Assembly (NCBI RefSeq): GCF_025398315.1
Contig: NZ_JAODOQ010000001.1
Location: 2,356,001-2,420,000, forward strand
Source: Shewanella phaeophyticola
Lineage (GTDB): Bacteria; Pseudomonadota; Gammaproteobacteria; Enterobacterales; Shewanellaceae
Reading direction: 5' to 3'
Length of the DNA: 64,000 bases
How positions within the stretch are numbered: the first letter of the stretch is position 1; each line of letters opens with the position of its first letter. Positions 37,451-47,244 of this stretch are shown here, in pieces. Under the pieces are notes generated by a model. That model did no database searches. It was given only the letters and a program-made list of their open reading frames with translations, and was not told the DNA's origin. The position numbers and the translations under genes are program-made.

Positions 37451-37801
37451 AATTATTGTCTTCCTCGTGTTTTGATTATGTATTGGTGACCAACATCATT
37501 GCCGGCTTGGTTAAAAAGACCCGCAGTATGTAAAATTAATTTCAAAATAAATGAAAAAATGTGAAAAAAATCACCCTTATTATAAGTAATCCTTGCTAGG
37601 GGTGCGTAAAATTAACACAAAAAACACTACAAATACATAAGTAACACACTATTAACAAACCTGATTACCACAATTAATTTACCTATTAATCAATAGCATA
37701 ACCACAATTAAACACCAAACCCTTGTTAATCATGTTAACGATGCTGCTATCGCGAATTAAACACGGTAAAATAGCGCACTTTTTATTTAGTAAGGTGTAC
37801 T
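37451..37801. other. Divergent intergenic region between the RiPP operon and dusC
   Basis: These 351 AT-rich bases must hold the promoters of hvfA (leftward) and dusC (rightward). A TATAAT lies on the minus strand near 37580, but I cannot pair it with a good -35. I see no convincing CueR, Fur or ECF-sigma site by eye. Confidence 0.4.
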
Positions 37802-38746
37802 GTGCGCGTAATTTTAGCTCCGATGGAAGGTGTGGTTGATGACCATATGCGTGATATTTTATCTGCCATTAACCCGTTTGACTTAGTGGTTACAGAGTTT
37901 GTGCGGGTGGTTAATCAGTTATTACCCGAAAAAGTCTTCTATAAATTATGTCCAGAGTTGCTTAATAACGGACAGACCCCAACTGGCACGCCTGTAAGGG
38001 TGCAATTACTCGGACAAGAACCTGAGTGGATGGCGCAAAATGCAATAAGAGCCATTGAGCTTGGCTCTAATGGTGTTGACGCTAACTTTGGCTGCCCCGC
38101 TAAAACCGTTAACAAGAGTAAAGGCGGTGCGGTATTACTGCAGTACCCCGACAATATTTACAATATAGTTAAAGCGATGCGTGATGCTGTACCAAATGAG
38201 CAACCGGTAACCGCCAAAATCCGCTTAGGCTACGAAGATAAATCCCTGTTTATGGAAAATGCCTTAGCGGTATATGAGGCAGGCGCTACAGAATTGGCCA
38301 TTCATGCCCGCAGTAAAACTGACGGCTATAAACCGCCTGCATATTGGGAATATATCACCGAGGTACGTAAACGTTTGCCCATTCCGGTTATTGCGAATGG
38401 CGAAATTTGGAATACCGCTGACGCACAACGGTGCATGGATGTGACGGGCTGCGACAGTGTGATGATTGGCCGCGGGGCGATTTCATTACCCAATTTAGGT
38501 GACACTATCAAAACGGGTGCCGCGCCCTACACTTGGCTCGAGACGCTCACATTATTAATGAATTACACTGAAAAAGAGCTCAATGGCCGTAAGTCTGATT
38601 ATTACCCTTCACGGATAAAACAATGGTTTAGTTACTTAAATCGTCAATACCCTGAGGCGGATGCTTTATTTCGTGAATTAAGAGTATTTAAAACCACTGA
38701 AGACATCGTCAAGGTACTGCTGCACGCACATAAAAACATACGTTAA
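37802..38746 (+). CDS. dusC: tRNA-dihydrouridine(16) synthase
   Basis: This 314-residue FMN enzyme reduces uridine 16 of tRNA. It has LAPMEGVVDDHMRDIL at the start, GVDANFGCPAKTVNKSKGGAVLL with the catalytic Cys, VTAKIRLGY, IHARSKTDGYKPPAYWEYI and PVIANGEIW. The DusC-type pattern is suggested by the ANFGCPAKTVNKSKGGA stretch and the length. The start is GTG at 37802. Confidence 0.92.
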   Translation: MRVILAPMEGVVDDHMRDILSAINPFDLVVTEFVRVVNQLLPEKVFYKLCPELLNNGQTPTGTPVRVQLLGQEPEWMAQNAIRAIELGSNGVDANFGCPAKTVNKSKGGAVLLQYPDNIYNIVKAMRDAVPNEQPVTAKIRLGYEDKSLFMENALAVYEAGATELAIHARSKTDGYKPPAYWEYITEVRKRLPIPVIANGEIWNTADAQRCMDVTGCDSVMIGRGAISLPNLGDTIKTGAAPYTWLETLTLLMNYTEKELNGRKSDYYPSRIKQWFSYLNRQYPEADALFRELRVFKTTEDIVKVLLHAHKNIR

Positions 38747-38885
38747 TCGCCTTTTCAATCAGGCTGCTAGGCATATTAGGCCTGAATTGAAAAATCTTCC
38801 ATAGAATTGATCTTAGTCATAACCTGCAGATTTTTTGTGCTTAGAATAGAATTTCTAGTGACATTATCAGTAAAGGTTACCTTCG

Positions 38886-39251
38886 TTGCACAACCACCAG
38901 GACATACAGCAAAAATTACAGCAGCTTGAGCTCAAGCTTCGTCGTGAACTATTGCTTATTATCAAAGATGTTTCTCCTGACTCTGCAGAGCTTGTACAAA
39001 CAGCAACTATTGGAGATATTATTGATTTTATAACGAAAGTTAAGCTCGCGAATACGGAATTGTTTACTCAGCTAATGAAACTCGATGCTGCCCTATGCCA
39101 ATTAGACTTAGGCCTGTACGGGTTATGTTCGGATTGTGAAATGGAAATCGAAATTAGCCGATTAATTAACGATCCAACTGAGCAGCGCTGTGCGAGTTGT
39201 CAGCGTAAATACATGAGTGAACACCGACTTGAGCTACGTTTAAGTCACTAA
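38886..39251 (+). CDS. DksA/TraR-type zinc-finger protein
   Basis: This 121-residue protein has a helical N-terminus likely to form a coiled coil and a C-terminal four-Cys zinc finger CSDC...CASC (about 86-107), the DksA/TraR pattern. The coiled-coil tip lacks the DxxDxA motif of DksA, so direct RNA polymerase control is uncertain. The start is TTG at 38886 with AAGG about ten bases upstream; it could begin slightly later. It is a single gene ended by a good terminator. Confidence 0.78.
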   Translation: MHNHQDIQQKLQQLELKLRRELLLIIKDVSPDSAELVQTATIGDIIDFITKVKLANTELFTQLMKLDAALCQLDLGLYGLCSDCEMEIEISRLINDPTEQRCASCQRKYMSEHRLELRLSH

Positions 39252-39272
39252 TATCTGATATTCGTGCCAAAT

Positions 39273-39302
39273 AAAAGCCTGCTACACAAAGCAGGCTTTT
39301 GT
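39273..39302. terminator. Bidirectional Rho-independent terminator
   Basis: AAAAGCCTGC-TACACAAA-GCAGGCTTTT. It serves the rightward zinc-finger gene and the leftward TonB receptor gene, which converge here. Confidence 0.88.
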
Positions 39303-39337
39303 CTTTCAGTGCCCGATGGGCACTACTGAGTTATTAA

Positions 39338-41857
39338 TTAAAACTTAACGCTGACACCACCGTAATATTGGCGACCCACAGTGTCATAGACTTCTGGTAC
39401 CGTACCACCATCACTGCCGTTAGACACACTTGATGGCTCTTCGTCAGTAATGTTTTTCACACCTGCACTTAAGGTAATCATTTCAGATACATGGTAAGTA
39501 CCGGCAATGTTGTGATAAAGCACTGCATCAACATCGTCGCCCGTACTTAGGTCTTCCATTTCACCGATATAACGATTCGAATACATGACGTTCCAATCAT
39601 CCTGACCGGCTTGGACATTGAAGTTGTTACGCACTTCAGCATAAGCACCAAAGTTACCGTCAATCATATTGGTGTAATCAATGCCTTCTTGCTCAAAGTT
39701 CAGCAAGTAGGTGGTATCGTTGTTGATTTTCCAATCTAACGTTAATGCACTGAAGCTGTATGCTAAGTTAAAGTCAATACCACTGGTGTCTTGGCTACCA
39801 ACGTTAGTTAGCGAGCTAGTCAGATTGCTTAAATCACCATTGGAACCAATATTAAAGGTTTCGCAAGATGAAGATGAGGCATCTGCATAACAAGCATCAA
39901 GACCCGCTTGAACATCTAAACGAGTAATTGCATTAGTGACTTTGAAACGCCAGTAATCAACTGTTAACGATAAACCTTCAACGTAACCTGGTGAGTAAAC
40001 TAAACCCGCTGTATAAGAGTCTGATTCTTCAGCTTGTAGATCTTCATCTGAAGTATAACGAACCAAGATTTGTGAATCTTCTTCATTACCCCATGGATCT
40101 TCCAAATAATCGTATGAACCCGAGTCTCCGCCATATAGCTCGCTGATACTAGGCGCACGGAAACCGGTTGCAGCAACACCACGAAGCATTAAATCATCGG
40201 TAGCTTCATAGGTTAAGCCAACTTTCCACGTTGATGCTTTACCAAATGTTGAGTAATCGTCATAACGGAGGGCAAATTCACCGGTTAGCTTATCAGTAAA
40301 CGGAACGCTCACTTCTTGGAATACCGAAATGACATCGTAATTACCGTCTGTTGCGTCTTGCTGTGCTGCTGTGCTATCACCGGCAACCGTAACTGGATCA
40401 GGGTTGTAGTAACCACTTTCGTAACGGTATTCGGCACCTATCGCAAACGCAACGGTTCCCGCGCTCACGTCAAATAAATCGCCGTTTAGACCAGCAGAGA
40501 ACACATGCTGTTCATTTCCGCCATCAGAATGATCGGTATAACTGATGTCATCAACAATCTCCGTTGTTAATCCATCACCACTGAACCACGCATCTTGATT
40601 GGCATAGATTGACTCCGACAGGTTGGTCGCATTAATTGAATTTTCAACACTGGACTCAGCTTCATTCTTACCGTAGGTGTAAGCGACATCCCAGTTCATA
40701 CCATTATTAATATCAAGCTCACCAGCAAGACCAGCTGAAATACGGAATGTATCGGTATCTTGTGAATAAATACGTGCGCCAGCGTCGGTGATACGACGAC
40801 GATATTCAACACGGCCAGTTTCATCAGCTGAAATACCGGCTTCTGTCATCTCATCGGTCAATGTGACACATGAGCTATCTGAATCACTATCGCACACGTC
40901 TAGCATGACTGATGCAGGTTGCGGTGCTAACTGTTGATCAGATTTACGTTTGGTGTAAAGTGCATCAGCGGTTAACACTATATCGTTGTCAAACTCTTGA
41001 ACCATATTGGCAAACAAGCTGTAACGCTCATTTGGTGTTTGATAGTAACTGCTCGTGGTGTAATCATAACCGGTTGAGCGTTCTTCCCAACCACCGGCAC
41101 CGTCTTGCACCATGCCATCGAGTGAACCCGTTGGAAGATAAGAGCTATAACCCGGCTCAGTCCAATCACGATCAGATTGTATTACACCTTCACGCTTTGA
41201 ATACGCCGCACCAAATGTGTAGTTACCGCTATCGGTATTAAATCCATATAAACCACTTATTTCAGCAGTTTCACCATCGCTTTCGCTAGTGGTACTGCCG
41301 TTAAGGTCTAATTGGAATCCTTCGAAATCTTTTTTGGTAATGATGTTAACCACACCTGCAATGGCATCTGAACCATAAACAGCAGAAGCACCATCTTTTA
41401 AAATCTCAACGCGTGCAATCATTGCCACGGGTATAGAGTTCAAATCCACAGAGCTGTCAGCTCCAGATCCTGAGTTCACCATACGACGGCCGTTTAATAG
41501 CACTAACGTACGTTGAGAACCCATACCACGTAAGTCAACCTGAGCAACACCATCTGAACCATTGTTTGAGCTAGAACCTAAAGCGGCACCGGCCATTGAA
41601 GTTTGAGCCTGAAGCAACTCATCAACAGAGGTAAAACCTTCTGCACGGATTGCTTCGGCAGAAATAACGGTTACAGGTGATGCCGTTTCCATATCTTGTC
41701 GCTGAATACGTGAACCAGTCACTTCGATACGTTCAACTTTCTCATCATCTGCCGCGATAACAGCAGAAGAAAATAAACCTGTTGTTGCGACACTTGTTGC
41801 TGCTACAGCGAATAAACTGCGACGTATTGCCTTGGCAGTTAATGTTACTGAACTCAT
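39338..41857 (-). CDS. TonB-dependent receptor (large, plug plus barrel), paralogue 1
   Basis: This 839-residue outer-membrane receptor has a long signal segment with LTAKAIRRSLFAVAATSV, a TonB-box region (VERIEVTGSRIQRQDM), a plug (ASPVTVISAEAIRAEGF, VDLRGMGSQRTLVLLNGRRM, VEILKDGASAVYGSDAIAGV) and a barrel ending YYGGVSVKF. It belongs to the class of large receptors common in Shewanella, whose substrates are peptides, carbohydrates or other nutrients. No transporter or enzyme gene flanks it, so the substrate is unknown. It has its own terminator, and its start is like that of the next receptor gene. Confidence 0.9.
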   Translation of the reverse strand: MSSVTLTAKAIRRSLFAVAATSVATTGLFSSAVIAADDEKVERIEVTGSRIQRQDMETASPVTVISAEAIRAEGFTSVDELLQAQTSMAGAALGSSSNNGSDGVAQVDLRGMGSQRTLVLLNGRRMVNSGSGADSSVDLNSIPVAMIARVEILKDGASAVYGSDAIAGVVNIITKKDFEGFQLDLNGSTTSESDGETAEISGLYGFNTDSGNYTFGAAYSKREGVIQSDRDWTEPGYSSYLPTGSLDGMVQDGAGGWEERSTGYDYTTSSYYQTPNERYSLFANMVQEFDNDIVLTADALYTKRKSDQQLAPQPASVMLDVCDSDSDSSCVTLTDEMTEAGISADETGRVEYRRRITDAGARIYSQDTDTFRISAGLAGELDINNGMNWDVAYTYGKNEAESSVENSINATNLSESIYANQDAWFSGDGLTTEIVDDISYTDHSDGGNEQHVFSAGLNGDLFDVSAGTVAFAIGAEYRYESGYYNPDPVTVAGDSTAAQQDATDGNYDVISVFQEVSVPFTDKLTGEFALRYDDYSTFGKASTWKVGLTYEATDDLMLRGVAATGFRAPSISELYGGDSGSYDYLEDPWGNEEDSQILVRYTSDEDLQAEESDSYTAGLVYSPGYVEGLSLTVDYWRFKVTNAITRLDVQAGLDACYADASSSSCETFNIGSNGDLSNLTSSLTNVGSQDTSGIDFNLAYSFSALTLDWKINNDTTYLLNFEQEGIDYTNMIDGNFGAYAEVRNNFNVQAGQDDWNVMYSNRYIGEMEDLSTGDDVDAVLYHNIAGTYHVSEMITLSAGVKNITDEEPSSVSNGSDGGTVPEVYDTVGRQYYGGVSVKF

Positions 41858-41929
41858 GAAAACTCCCTATTCTTGGAATTAAATAAAACAAGTTGTTATA
41901 TTTTTAATTATTAATAATCGGCTTAACCA

Positions 41930-42520
41930 ATTACCAAAAACATTATTAATGAATAAAAAACCTTTCGTCAACAACGATAACACGTGAACAAAATGATAAT
42001 AAAAATGAAAGAGATAATTAATTTGACTATATTTTTAATGATAAAAATCAGAAAGATAACAACAAATGACCGCTATTGTTGTTTTTGTGTTATGTTTATT
42101 AATTAAAAAAAATACAAATAAAAAACCATATAAACACAAACTCAAGATCTGCAAAAAACAAAATGTTTACACTTACAACAATACGAGCGCAATTGATCAC
42201 AAAACATATCTATGGTGGCTTATGTAAATTTAATTAAATTATTATTAATTTGAACTAAAAAACAGCAATCTTGTCTGCATGCACCATTGATTATTTATTC
42301 AAAAATAAACTTAACCGTATTCTATACGCTGATTTTTATTCAAATTATGTTAATAAATAGCTCAAAAACTTATTAGCATACTCCGAGATACCTAAAAACA
42401 GTGTAATAATGCATCAATTTACCCCCTAACATTGACAAGACACTCACCAACCTGATCATTTACGATCCAAAAAAGCACTTCAAATACAACAAGCTGGTGA
42501 CATTTTATTGTTAGAAAAAT
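41930..42520. repeat. Long upstream region shared with paralogue 2
   Basis: This AT-rich non-coding DNA upstream of receptor 1 resembles 45570-46165 over about 550 bases. Shared blocks include CATTATTAATGAA, TTTTTGTGTTAT, TACAAATAAAAAAC, TTGAACTAAAAA, GATTATTTATTCA and TTTTATTCA(A/G)ATTATGTTAA, in the same order. The copies differ by substitutions and small indels. It likely arose by duplication of gene plus upstream region. The rest of 41858-42755 holds no gene I can support. Confidence 0.75.
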
Positions 42521-42590
42521 TATTGATTTACTGATTAACTTAAGGTGAGTAAAGTGACTAATTAGATACCCACTAAACTGGAGATTGATG

Positions 42591-42611
42591 TTTAGTGTTT
42601 AGTGTTTAGTG
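42591..42611. repeat. Three tandem copies of TTTAGTG
   Basis: TTTAGTG occurs three times in a row between the shared upstream region and the next terminator. It may be simple slippage-derived sequence. Confidence 0.7.
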
Positions 42612-42712
42612 TAAGGTATATAGTATCGAATGAGAGCGCTGCTATTGAAATCTGTTTGCAAGATTGATTGGACTGAGCAACGGTTGCTATATGCTCATTG
42701 TTGCTGTTTGAT

Positions 42713-42741
42713 ACAAAAAAGGAGCCATTAGGCTCCTTTTA
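42713..42741 (-). terminator. Rho-independent terminator of TonB receptor 2
   Basis: AAAAGGAGCC-ATTA-GGCTCCTTTT, 15 bases after the receptor stop, with A and T tracts on the two sides. Confidence 0.88.
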
Positions 42742-42755
42742 GTATCTAAACTATT

Positions 42756-45431
42756 TTAGAATTTTTGGTTAACACGTAAATAGACAGTACGACCTAATAC
42801 ATCATATAAGTCAGTATTTACGTCACGGTAACCAGAGAAGTCGTACCAAGTTGGTGCTTCTTCATCAAAGAGGTTATTTACACCGACTGTGATAGTACCG
42901 TTCCAGTCATGGGTATAACCGAATTGGATGTTGTGTTTAAAGTAATCCGGTGTATCAGTAATATAGTCGTAACCTAGGTCACGCCAGTAATCACCTGACT
43001 GGCTACCAATATACACAGTTGTCCAAGCAACGTTAAAGTCGCTGTAGTACCAAGATGCAGCTAAGTTACCACGCCATTGCGGATAATCTTGCATGCCTGC
43101 GTAATCAATTGCAACAGAATCTGAATCAGTTTGCTCTACAAATTCCAATACATGTGTCATATCGACTTTGAAGTTGAAGTCACCGAAATCAGTTTCTAAA
43201 TTATACGATGTGGCAAAATCTAAACCGCTGGTTTCAACAGAAGACATATTAATGTAGCCACTTTCTATGTATTCAATTTTACCATCAGATCCACGAGTCA
43301 CCGAGTCTGAACTGCCATTAAGTGCTTCGTCACGAATAACATCTGTTGCACTTATAGCTTCAATCTTGTTGTCGTAAGTAATGTCGTAGTAAGAAAGCTC
43401 AACACTCCAAGCATCAGTGACATTCCAAACGGCACCTAATGTTAGCGAGTTACCTTCCTCAGCGTCTAGATCTGGGTTACCACCAAACCATGTTTTATGC
43501 TGGTTACCTGTAGCACAGTAGTTAGCATCTGAATCGTTGTTTGCTTCACACCATACTGAGTCATATGCAGTTTCAAAGCTTAACGATTGAGATGAGAACA
43601 TCTCGCCCATATTAGGCGCACGGAACGAATCACCATAACTTGCACGTACTAATAAGTTGTCAACAGGACGCCAGCTCACACCAATTTTAGGCACAACAGC
43701 ATCAAATGTTGAAGAATTAGTCACAACACCTGTAGCGCCAGTTAGCGAACCTTCTTGTTCATAACGCTCGTAACGAAGGGCTAACGAAACATCGATATTT
43801 GCAGGTAAACCCATTTGGATTTCGGTGTATGCCGCTGTACGGTCACGCTCAGCATCGACATCATCACCACCTGAACCACCAGAGATAATACCTGATGCTG
43901 ATTCTGGGTCTGAAGTTTGCTTAAAGTTGATCATTTCGTACTCAGCACCGACTAGCATAGCCAGTGTGAAATCGTCATTATCAATCAGTGTAGTAGAAGC
44001 TAAACCATCAATCTGAGTACTATCGAATTTACCTTGATAAACACCGGTATGAGCTGCGGCGCTATAAAGTTCAGTCATCGATTCATCCCACTCATCGTAG
44101 CTCATACCACTGGTGTTGAAGATATCGTAATTGCCAGTATCAATTTCACTTTGAATAATGTCGTCATTAATCAAGTTGTAGTTAAATGAGTTAGTTGTTG
44201 AACCTGAATATTGCGCATTGACTTCCCAATCGATACCGTTACCGATATCAGTGAATCCAACTAAACCACCCAATATATCGTAATTATTGGTTTCAGTTAA
44301 CGTATCACGCTCACCGAGTTGAACAGAACGCATGTAAATCGTCATGTCTTCGCCAGTTGGGTTATATTCATTATCAGCAGACATAACTGGGTAGTTAGTA
44401 GAAACAGGTGTACCAGCATAGCGTGTATTAGTTTCACTTAATGATGCAGAACCACGACCACGGAATTGAATGTCGTCAGTAACGTCATAACTAAAGTTAG
44501 TCATAAACGAGTTACGCGTCATATCACCGAAAAGTTTGGTCACTTCACCATAGCTATAGTAACAACGGCCATTGTTATCGCCATCAGTTCCGTTTACGAC
44601 GTTTTCAGTTTCATCACACATTTCAGAGTTTGAGTAGAAACCATAAACATCATCACCATCTTCATCTACTTCACCAGTATTGTAATAACCATTTGGTACT
44701 GAACTGAATGAGCTATAATCACCATAAGAATCGTCATCCATATCCCAAATATCACTATCCATTACAGCTTCAGTATCATAGTATTCGTATGTAAAAGTGA
44801 TGTTACCTTTATCAGTGTTGAAACCTGTTGCAATAGAGAAACGAGTCGCGTCACCACCTTCAACATCAGGTACTTCAGTGCTGTAATCTAATTGCACACC
44901 TTCAAATTCTTTTTTAGTAATGATGTTAATTACGCCTGCAACTGCATCTGAACCATACACAGCAGATGCACCATCACGTAAAATTTCAATTCGTTCTACA
45001 ATAGCAATCGGAATTTGCGAAGTATCAGCAGTTGAACCAGAGCTGGAACTTGTACCCGGCATACGACGACCATCGAGTAAAACCAACGTTGCCTGAGAAC
45101 CGAGACCACGCATGTTAATTGAGCTCGTTGCACTTGCGCCTGAACCATAGCCAGACGTACCGCGCCATGAACCGAAGGCGTTAATAGATGAGTTGTTAAG
45201 TACATCAGCAACTGTTTTTTCACCTGTAAGTGCAATATCTGCGGCACTTAATACAGTAACAGGCGAAGACGTTTCCATATCCACTTGCTTAATACGTGAA
45301 CCTGTAACCTCGATACGCTCTACTTTTTCAACTTCTTCGGCAAATACTAAGCCTGAAAAAGCAACCGACGCTGCTGTTGCAGCTAGAATACTACGGCGAA
45401 CCGCCTTAGCTGTTAACGTTAATGAACTCAT
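42756..45431 (-). CDS. TonB-dependent receptor (large), paralogue 2
   Basis: This 891-residue receptor starts LTLTAKAVRRSILAATAASV, nearly the same as paralogue 1, followed by VERIEVTGSRIKQVDMETSS, a plug (SINMRGLGSQATLVLLDGRRM, VERIEILRDGASAVYGSDAV) and a barrel rich in Asp, Tyr and Ser, ending GRTVYLRVNQKF. Long acidic loops are typical of surface-exposed binding regions. It is monocistronic, with an individual terminator and a long upstream region like that of paralogue 1. The substrate is unknown. Confidence 0.9.
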   Translation of the reverse strand: MSSLTLTAKAVRRSILAATAASVAFSGLVFAEEVEKVERIEVTGSRIKQVDMETSSPVTVLSAADIALTGEKTVADVLNNSSINAFGSWRGTSGYGSGASATSSINMRGLGSQATLVLLDGRRMPGTSSSSGSTADTSQIPIAIVERIEILRDGASAVYGSDAVAGVINIITKKEFEGVQLDYSTEVPDVEGGDATRFSIATGFNTDKGNITFTYEYYDTEAVMDSDIWDMDDDSYGDYSSFSSVPNGYYNTGEVDEDGDDVYGFYSNSEMCDETENVVNGTDGDNNGRCYYSYGEVTKLFGDMTRNSFMTNFSYDVTDDIQFRGRGSASLSETNTRYAGTPVSTNYPVMSADNEYNPTGEDMTIYMRSVQLGERDTLTETNNYDILGGLVGFTDIGNGIDWEVNAQYSGSTTNSFNYNLINDDIIQSEIDTGNYDIFNTSGMSYDEWDESMTELYSAAAHTGVYQGKFDSTQIDGLASTTLIDNDDFTLAMLVGAEYEMINFKQTSDPESASGIISGGSGGDDVDAERDRTAAYTEIQMGLPANIDVSLALRYERYEQEGSLTGATGVVTNSSTFDAVVPKIGVSWRPVDNLLVRASYGDSFRAPNMGEMFSSQSLSFETAYDSVWCEANNDSDANYCATGNQHKTWFGGNPDLDAEEGNSLTLGAVWNVTDAWSVELSYYDITYDNKIEAISATDVIRDEALNGSSDSVTRGSDGKIEYIESGYINMSSVETSGLDFATSYNLETDFGDFNFKVDMTHVLEFVEQTDSDSVAIDYAGMQDYPQWRGNLAASWYYSDFNVAWTTVYIGSQSGDYWRDLGYDYITDTPDYFKHNIQFGYTHDWNGTITVGVNNLFDEEAPTWYDFSGYRDVNTDLYDVLGRTVYLRVNQKF

Positions 45432-45471
45432 GAATAATCTCCCTTTAACCTATATAAAGCACATATAAGTA

Positions 45472-45504
45472 ACTTATAAGTAATTTATAAGTAATTTATA
45501 AGTG
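45472..45504. repeat. Three tandem 11-base units in the receptor 2 leader
   Basis: ACTTATAAGTA, ATTTATAAGTA, ATTTATAAGTG in a row, about 40 bases upstream of the receptor start. Each unit contains the palindrome CTTATAAG or TTTATAA-like core, spaced one helical turn apart. This could be stacked protein sites or a slippage tract. Confidence 0.75.
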
Positions 45505-45559
45505 ATAATAAGTAATTATAATTTTTATGTCGTATATAGATAATTGGTACAACCAAATA

Positions 45560-46170
45560 TCTGGCTACATTATTAATGAACAAAAAACATTTAGTCAACA
45601 AAGGTAACATGTAAATAAATTGATAATAAAATGATGACAAACATTAGAGCTAGCAATTAACCCAAGAAAGAATTAACAAATAAAATCAATAACTTAAAAC
45701 AGAAGCGAGCAACGTTGTTATTTTTGTGTTATTTTATATTAATTAAAATAATACAAATAAAAAACAATAAAAAAACAAGCAGAAAATCTGGAGAGAACAC
45801 AAACTAAACACTAAAAAAACACCTGTAACAATAAAGGCACAATTAATCACAAAATGCATCTATGCCTGTTTTTGTAAATTAAATTAAATTATTATATTTT
45901 TGAACTAAAAAGCAGCAATTTTGTCTATGTGAGCCACTGATTATTTATTCACAAATAAACTTAAACCTTTTCTATACGTTTATTTTTATTCAGATTATGT
46001 TAATAAATACTGAAAACCGTTTACTTAAGCAGTCAAAAACACCCCAAAAACTGCCTGCTAATGCATCAATTAAACCCGTAATATTCAACTAATCGTTCAT
46101 TTATTACTCAAAAACTGACGTACCAAACACAACAAACAGATAACATTTTGTGAGTAAATAAAATCTTGTT
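45560..46170. repeat. Long upstream region shared with paralogue 1
   Basis: This is the second copy of the AT-rich upstream region described for receptor 1. Similarity runs in the same order and orientation and fades near 46170. The remainder of the 1.26 kb gap up to ndk holds an inverted-repeat element (46314-46478) and low-complexity GTTGAATA/GTGTT-like DNA, with no credible gene. Confidence 0.75.
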
Positions 46171-46313
46171 AAGACTCAACGATGCAATTAACCAAAACAC
46201 TGATGAAATAACCTACTCAGTTAACCCTGTCAGTGACTTAGTCAGTGCGAACCATAGATATCTATTGAGTGAAAAAACAACTCCACTGTAATAAAGCGTC
46301 GAAATACCGGTAT

Positions 46314-46478
46314 TATACCAATCAGGATAAATAAGTGATCAGAGATTGCGTAGGGAAAATCGCTTACAATAAGGCAGAAATTGCATCTAGCTAGCTGTTC
46401 TAACTTCAAAATTTCTAACGACGTTATAAGTGATGTTACCCAGTCAGAATAATCACATTATTGTGCGGATTGGTATTA
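46314..46478. repeat. MITE-like inverted-repeat element
   Basis: The left end TATACCAATCAGGATAAATA is followed by AGTGATC; the right end, inverted, reads TAATACCAATCCGCACAATA then ATGTGAT. The termini thus resemble those of the elements at 3297 and 27856 while the 165-base interior differs. No open frame is present inside. Confidence 0.75.
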
Positions 46479-46645
46479 GTGTTGAGTGGCAAGTGTTGAA
46501 TACTTGGCGCTAGATACGTGATACTTGATGCTGGTATTGAATGTTGAATAATAAGTGTTTGGTATTAGTATTAGATGTGAGTGCGGTTTATAGGATGTTG
46601 ATGGCAGAATAGGCGGAGATTAAATACTCATTGTTGTTAAATATA

Positions 46646-46673
46646 AAAAAGGAGCCATGAGGCCTCTTTTATC
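46646..46673 (-). terminator. Terminator of ndk (imperfect stem)
   Basis: AAAAGGAGCC-ATGA-GGCCTCTTTT lies 17 bases after the ndk stop with A and T tracts. The stem has a mismatch, unlike the near-identical perfect hairpin at 42713. Confidence 0.65.
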
Positions 46674-46689
46674 ATCTTACAAGCGAAGA

Positions 46690-47121
46690 TTAACGAGTGC
46701 GTGGGCACACTTCTTCAGCGCTGAAGAAGTAAGCAATTTCACGCGCTGCTGATTCAACTGCATCAGAACCGTGAACTGCGTTTTCGTCGATGCTTGCAGC
46801 GTAGTCAGCACGTAAAGTGCCACGAGCAGCTTCAGCTGGGTTTGTTGCACCCATGATTTCGCGGTTAGCTAGCACTGCATTTTCGCCTTCTAACACTTGA
46901 ACCATTACTGGACCAGAAGTCATGAAAGACACTAAAGCACCAAAGAAAGGACGTGCACTGTGTTCAGCATAGAAGCCTTCAGCTTGTTCTTTCGAAAGGT
47001 GAACCATTTTAGACGCAATGATCGTAAGACCCGCTGATTCAAAACGGTTATAGATAGCACCGATGTGGTTTTTTGCAACTGCATCTGGCTTGATAATAGA
47101 AAATGTGCGTTCGATCGCCAT
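46690..47121 (-). CDS. ndk: Nucleoside diphosphate kinase
   Basis: This 143-residue enzyme balances nucleoside triphosphates through a phospho-His intermediate. It has [18 protein letters not shown] at the start, [35 protein letters not shown] and [16 protein letters not shown] with the catalytic His. I start at the family ATG (47121); the open frame begins eight codons earlier without support. Confidence 0.96.
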   Translation of the reverse strand: MAIERTFSIIKPDAVAKNHIGAIYNRFESAGLTIIASKMVHLSKEQAEGFYAEHSARPFFGALVSFMTSGPVMVQVLEGENAVLANREIMGATNPAEAARGTLRADYAASIDENAVHGSDAVESAAREIAYFFSAEEVCPRTR

Positions 47122-47244
47122 AACTAGCTTCCTTAATGTGAGCAAGTTTAAAAAATTCGCGCGGATTATACGTAATTTAACTGAAAATGCCTAGCCTTAT
47201 CAGCATCGACAATCACATTTCAGCATTTGTTTATGATATTTAGA

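Noticed and set aside
40912..41241. Rightward open frame within TonB receptor 1
   Set aside because: It is antisense to a well-supported receptor gene, with Cys/His-rich non-native composition and no ribosome site.
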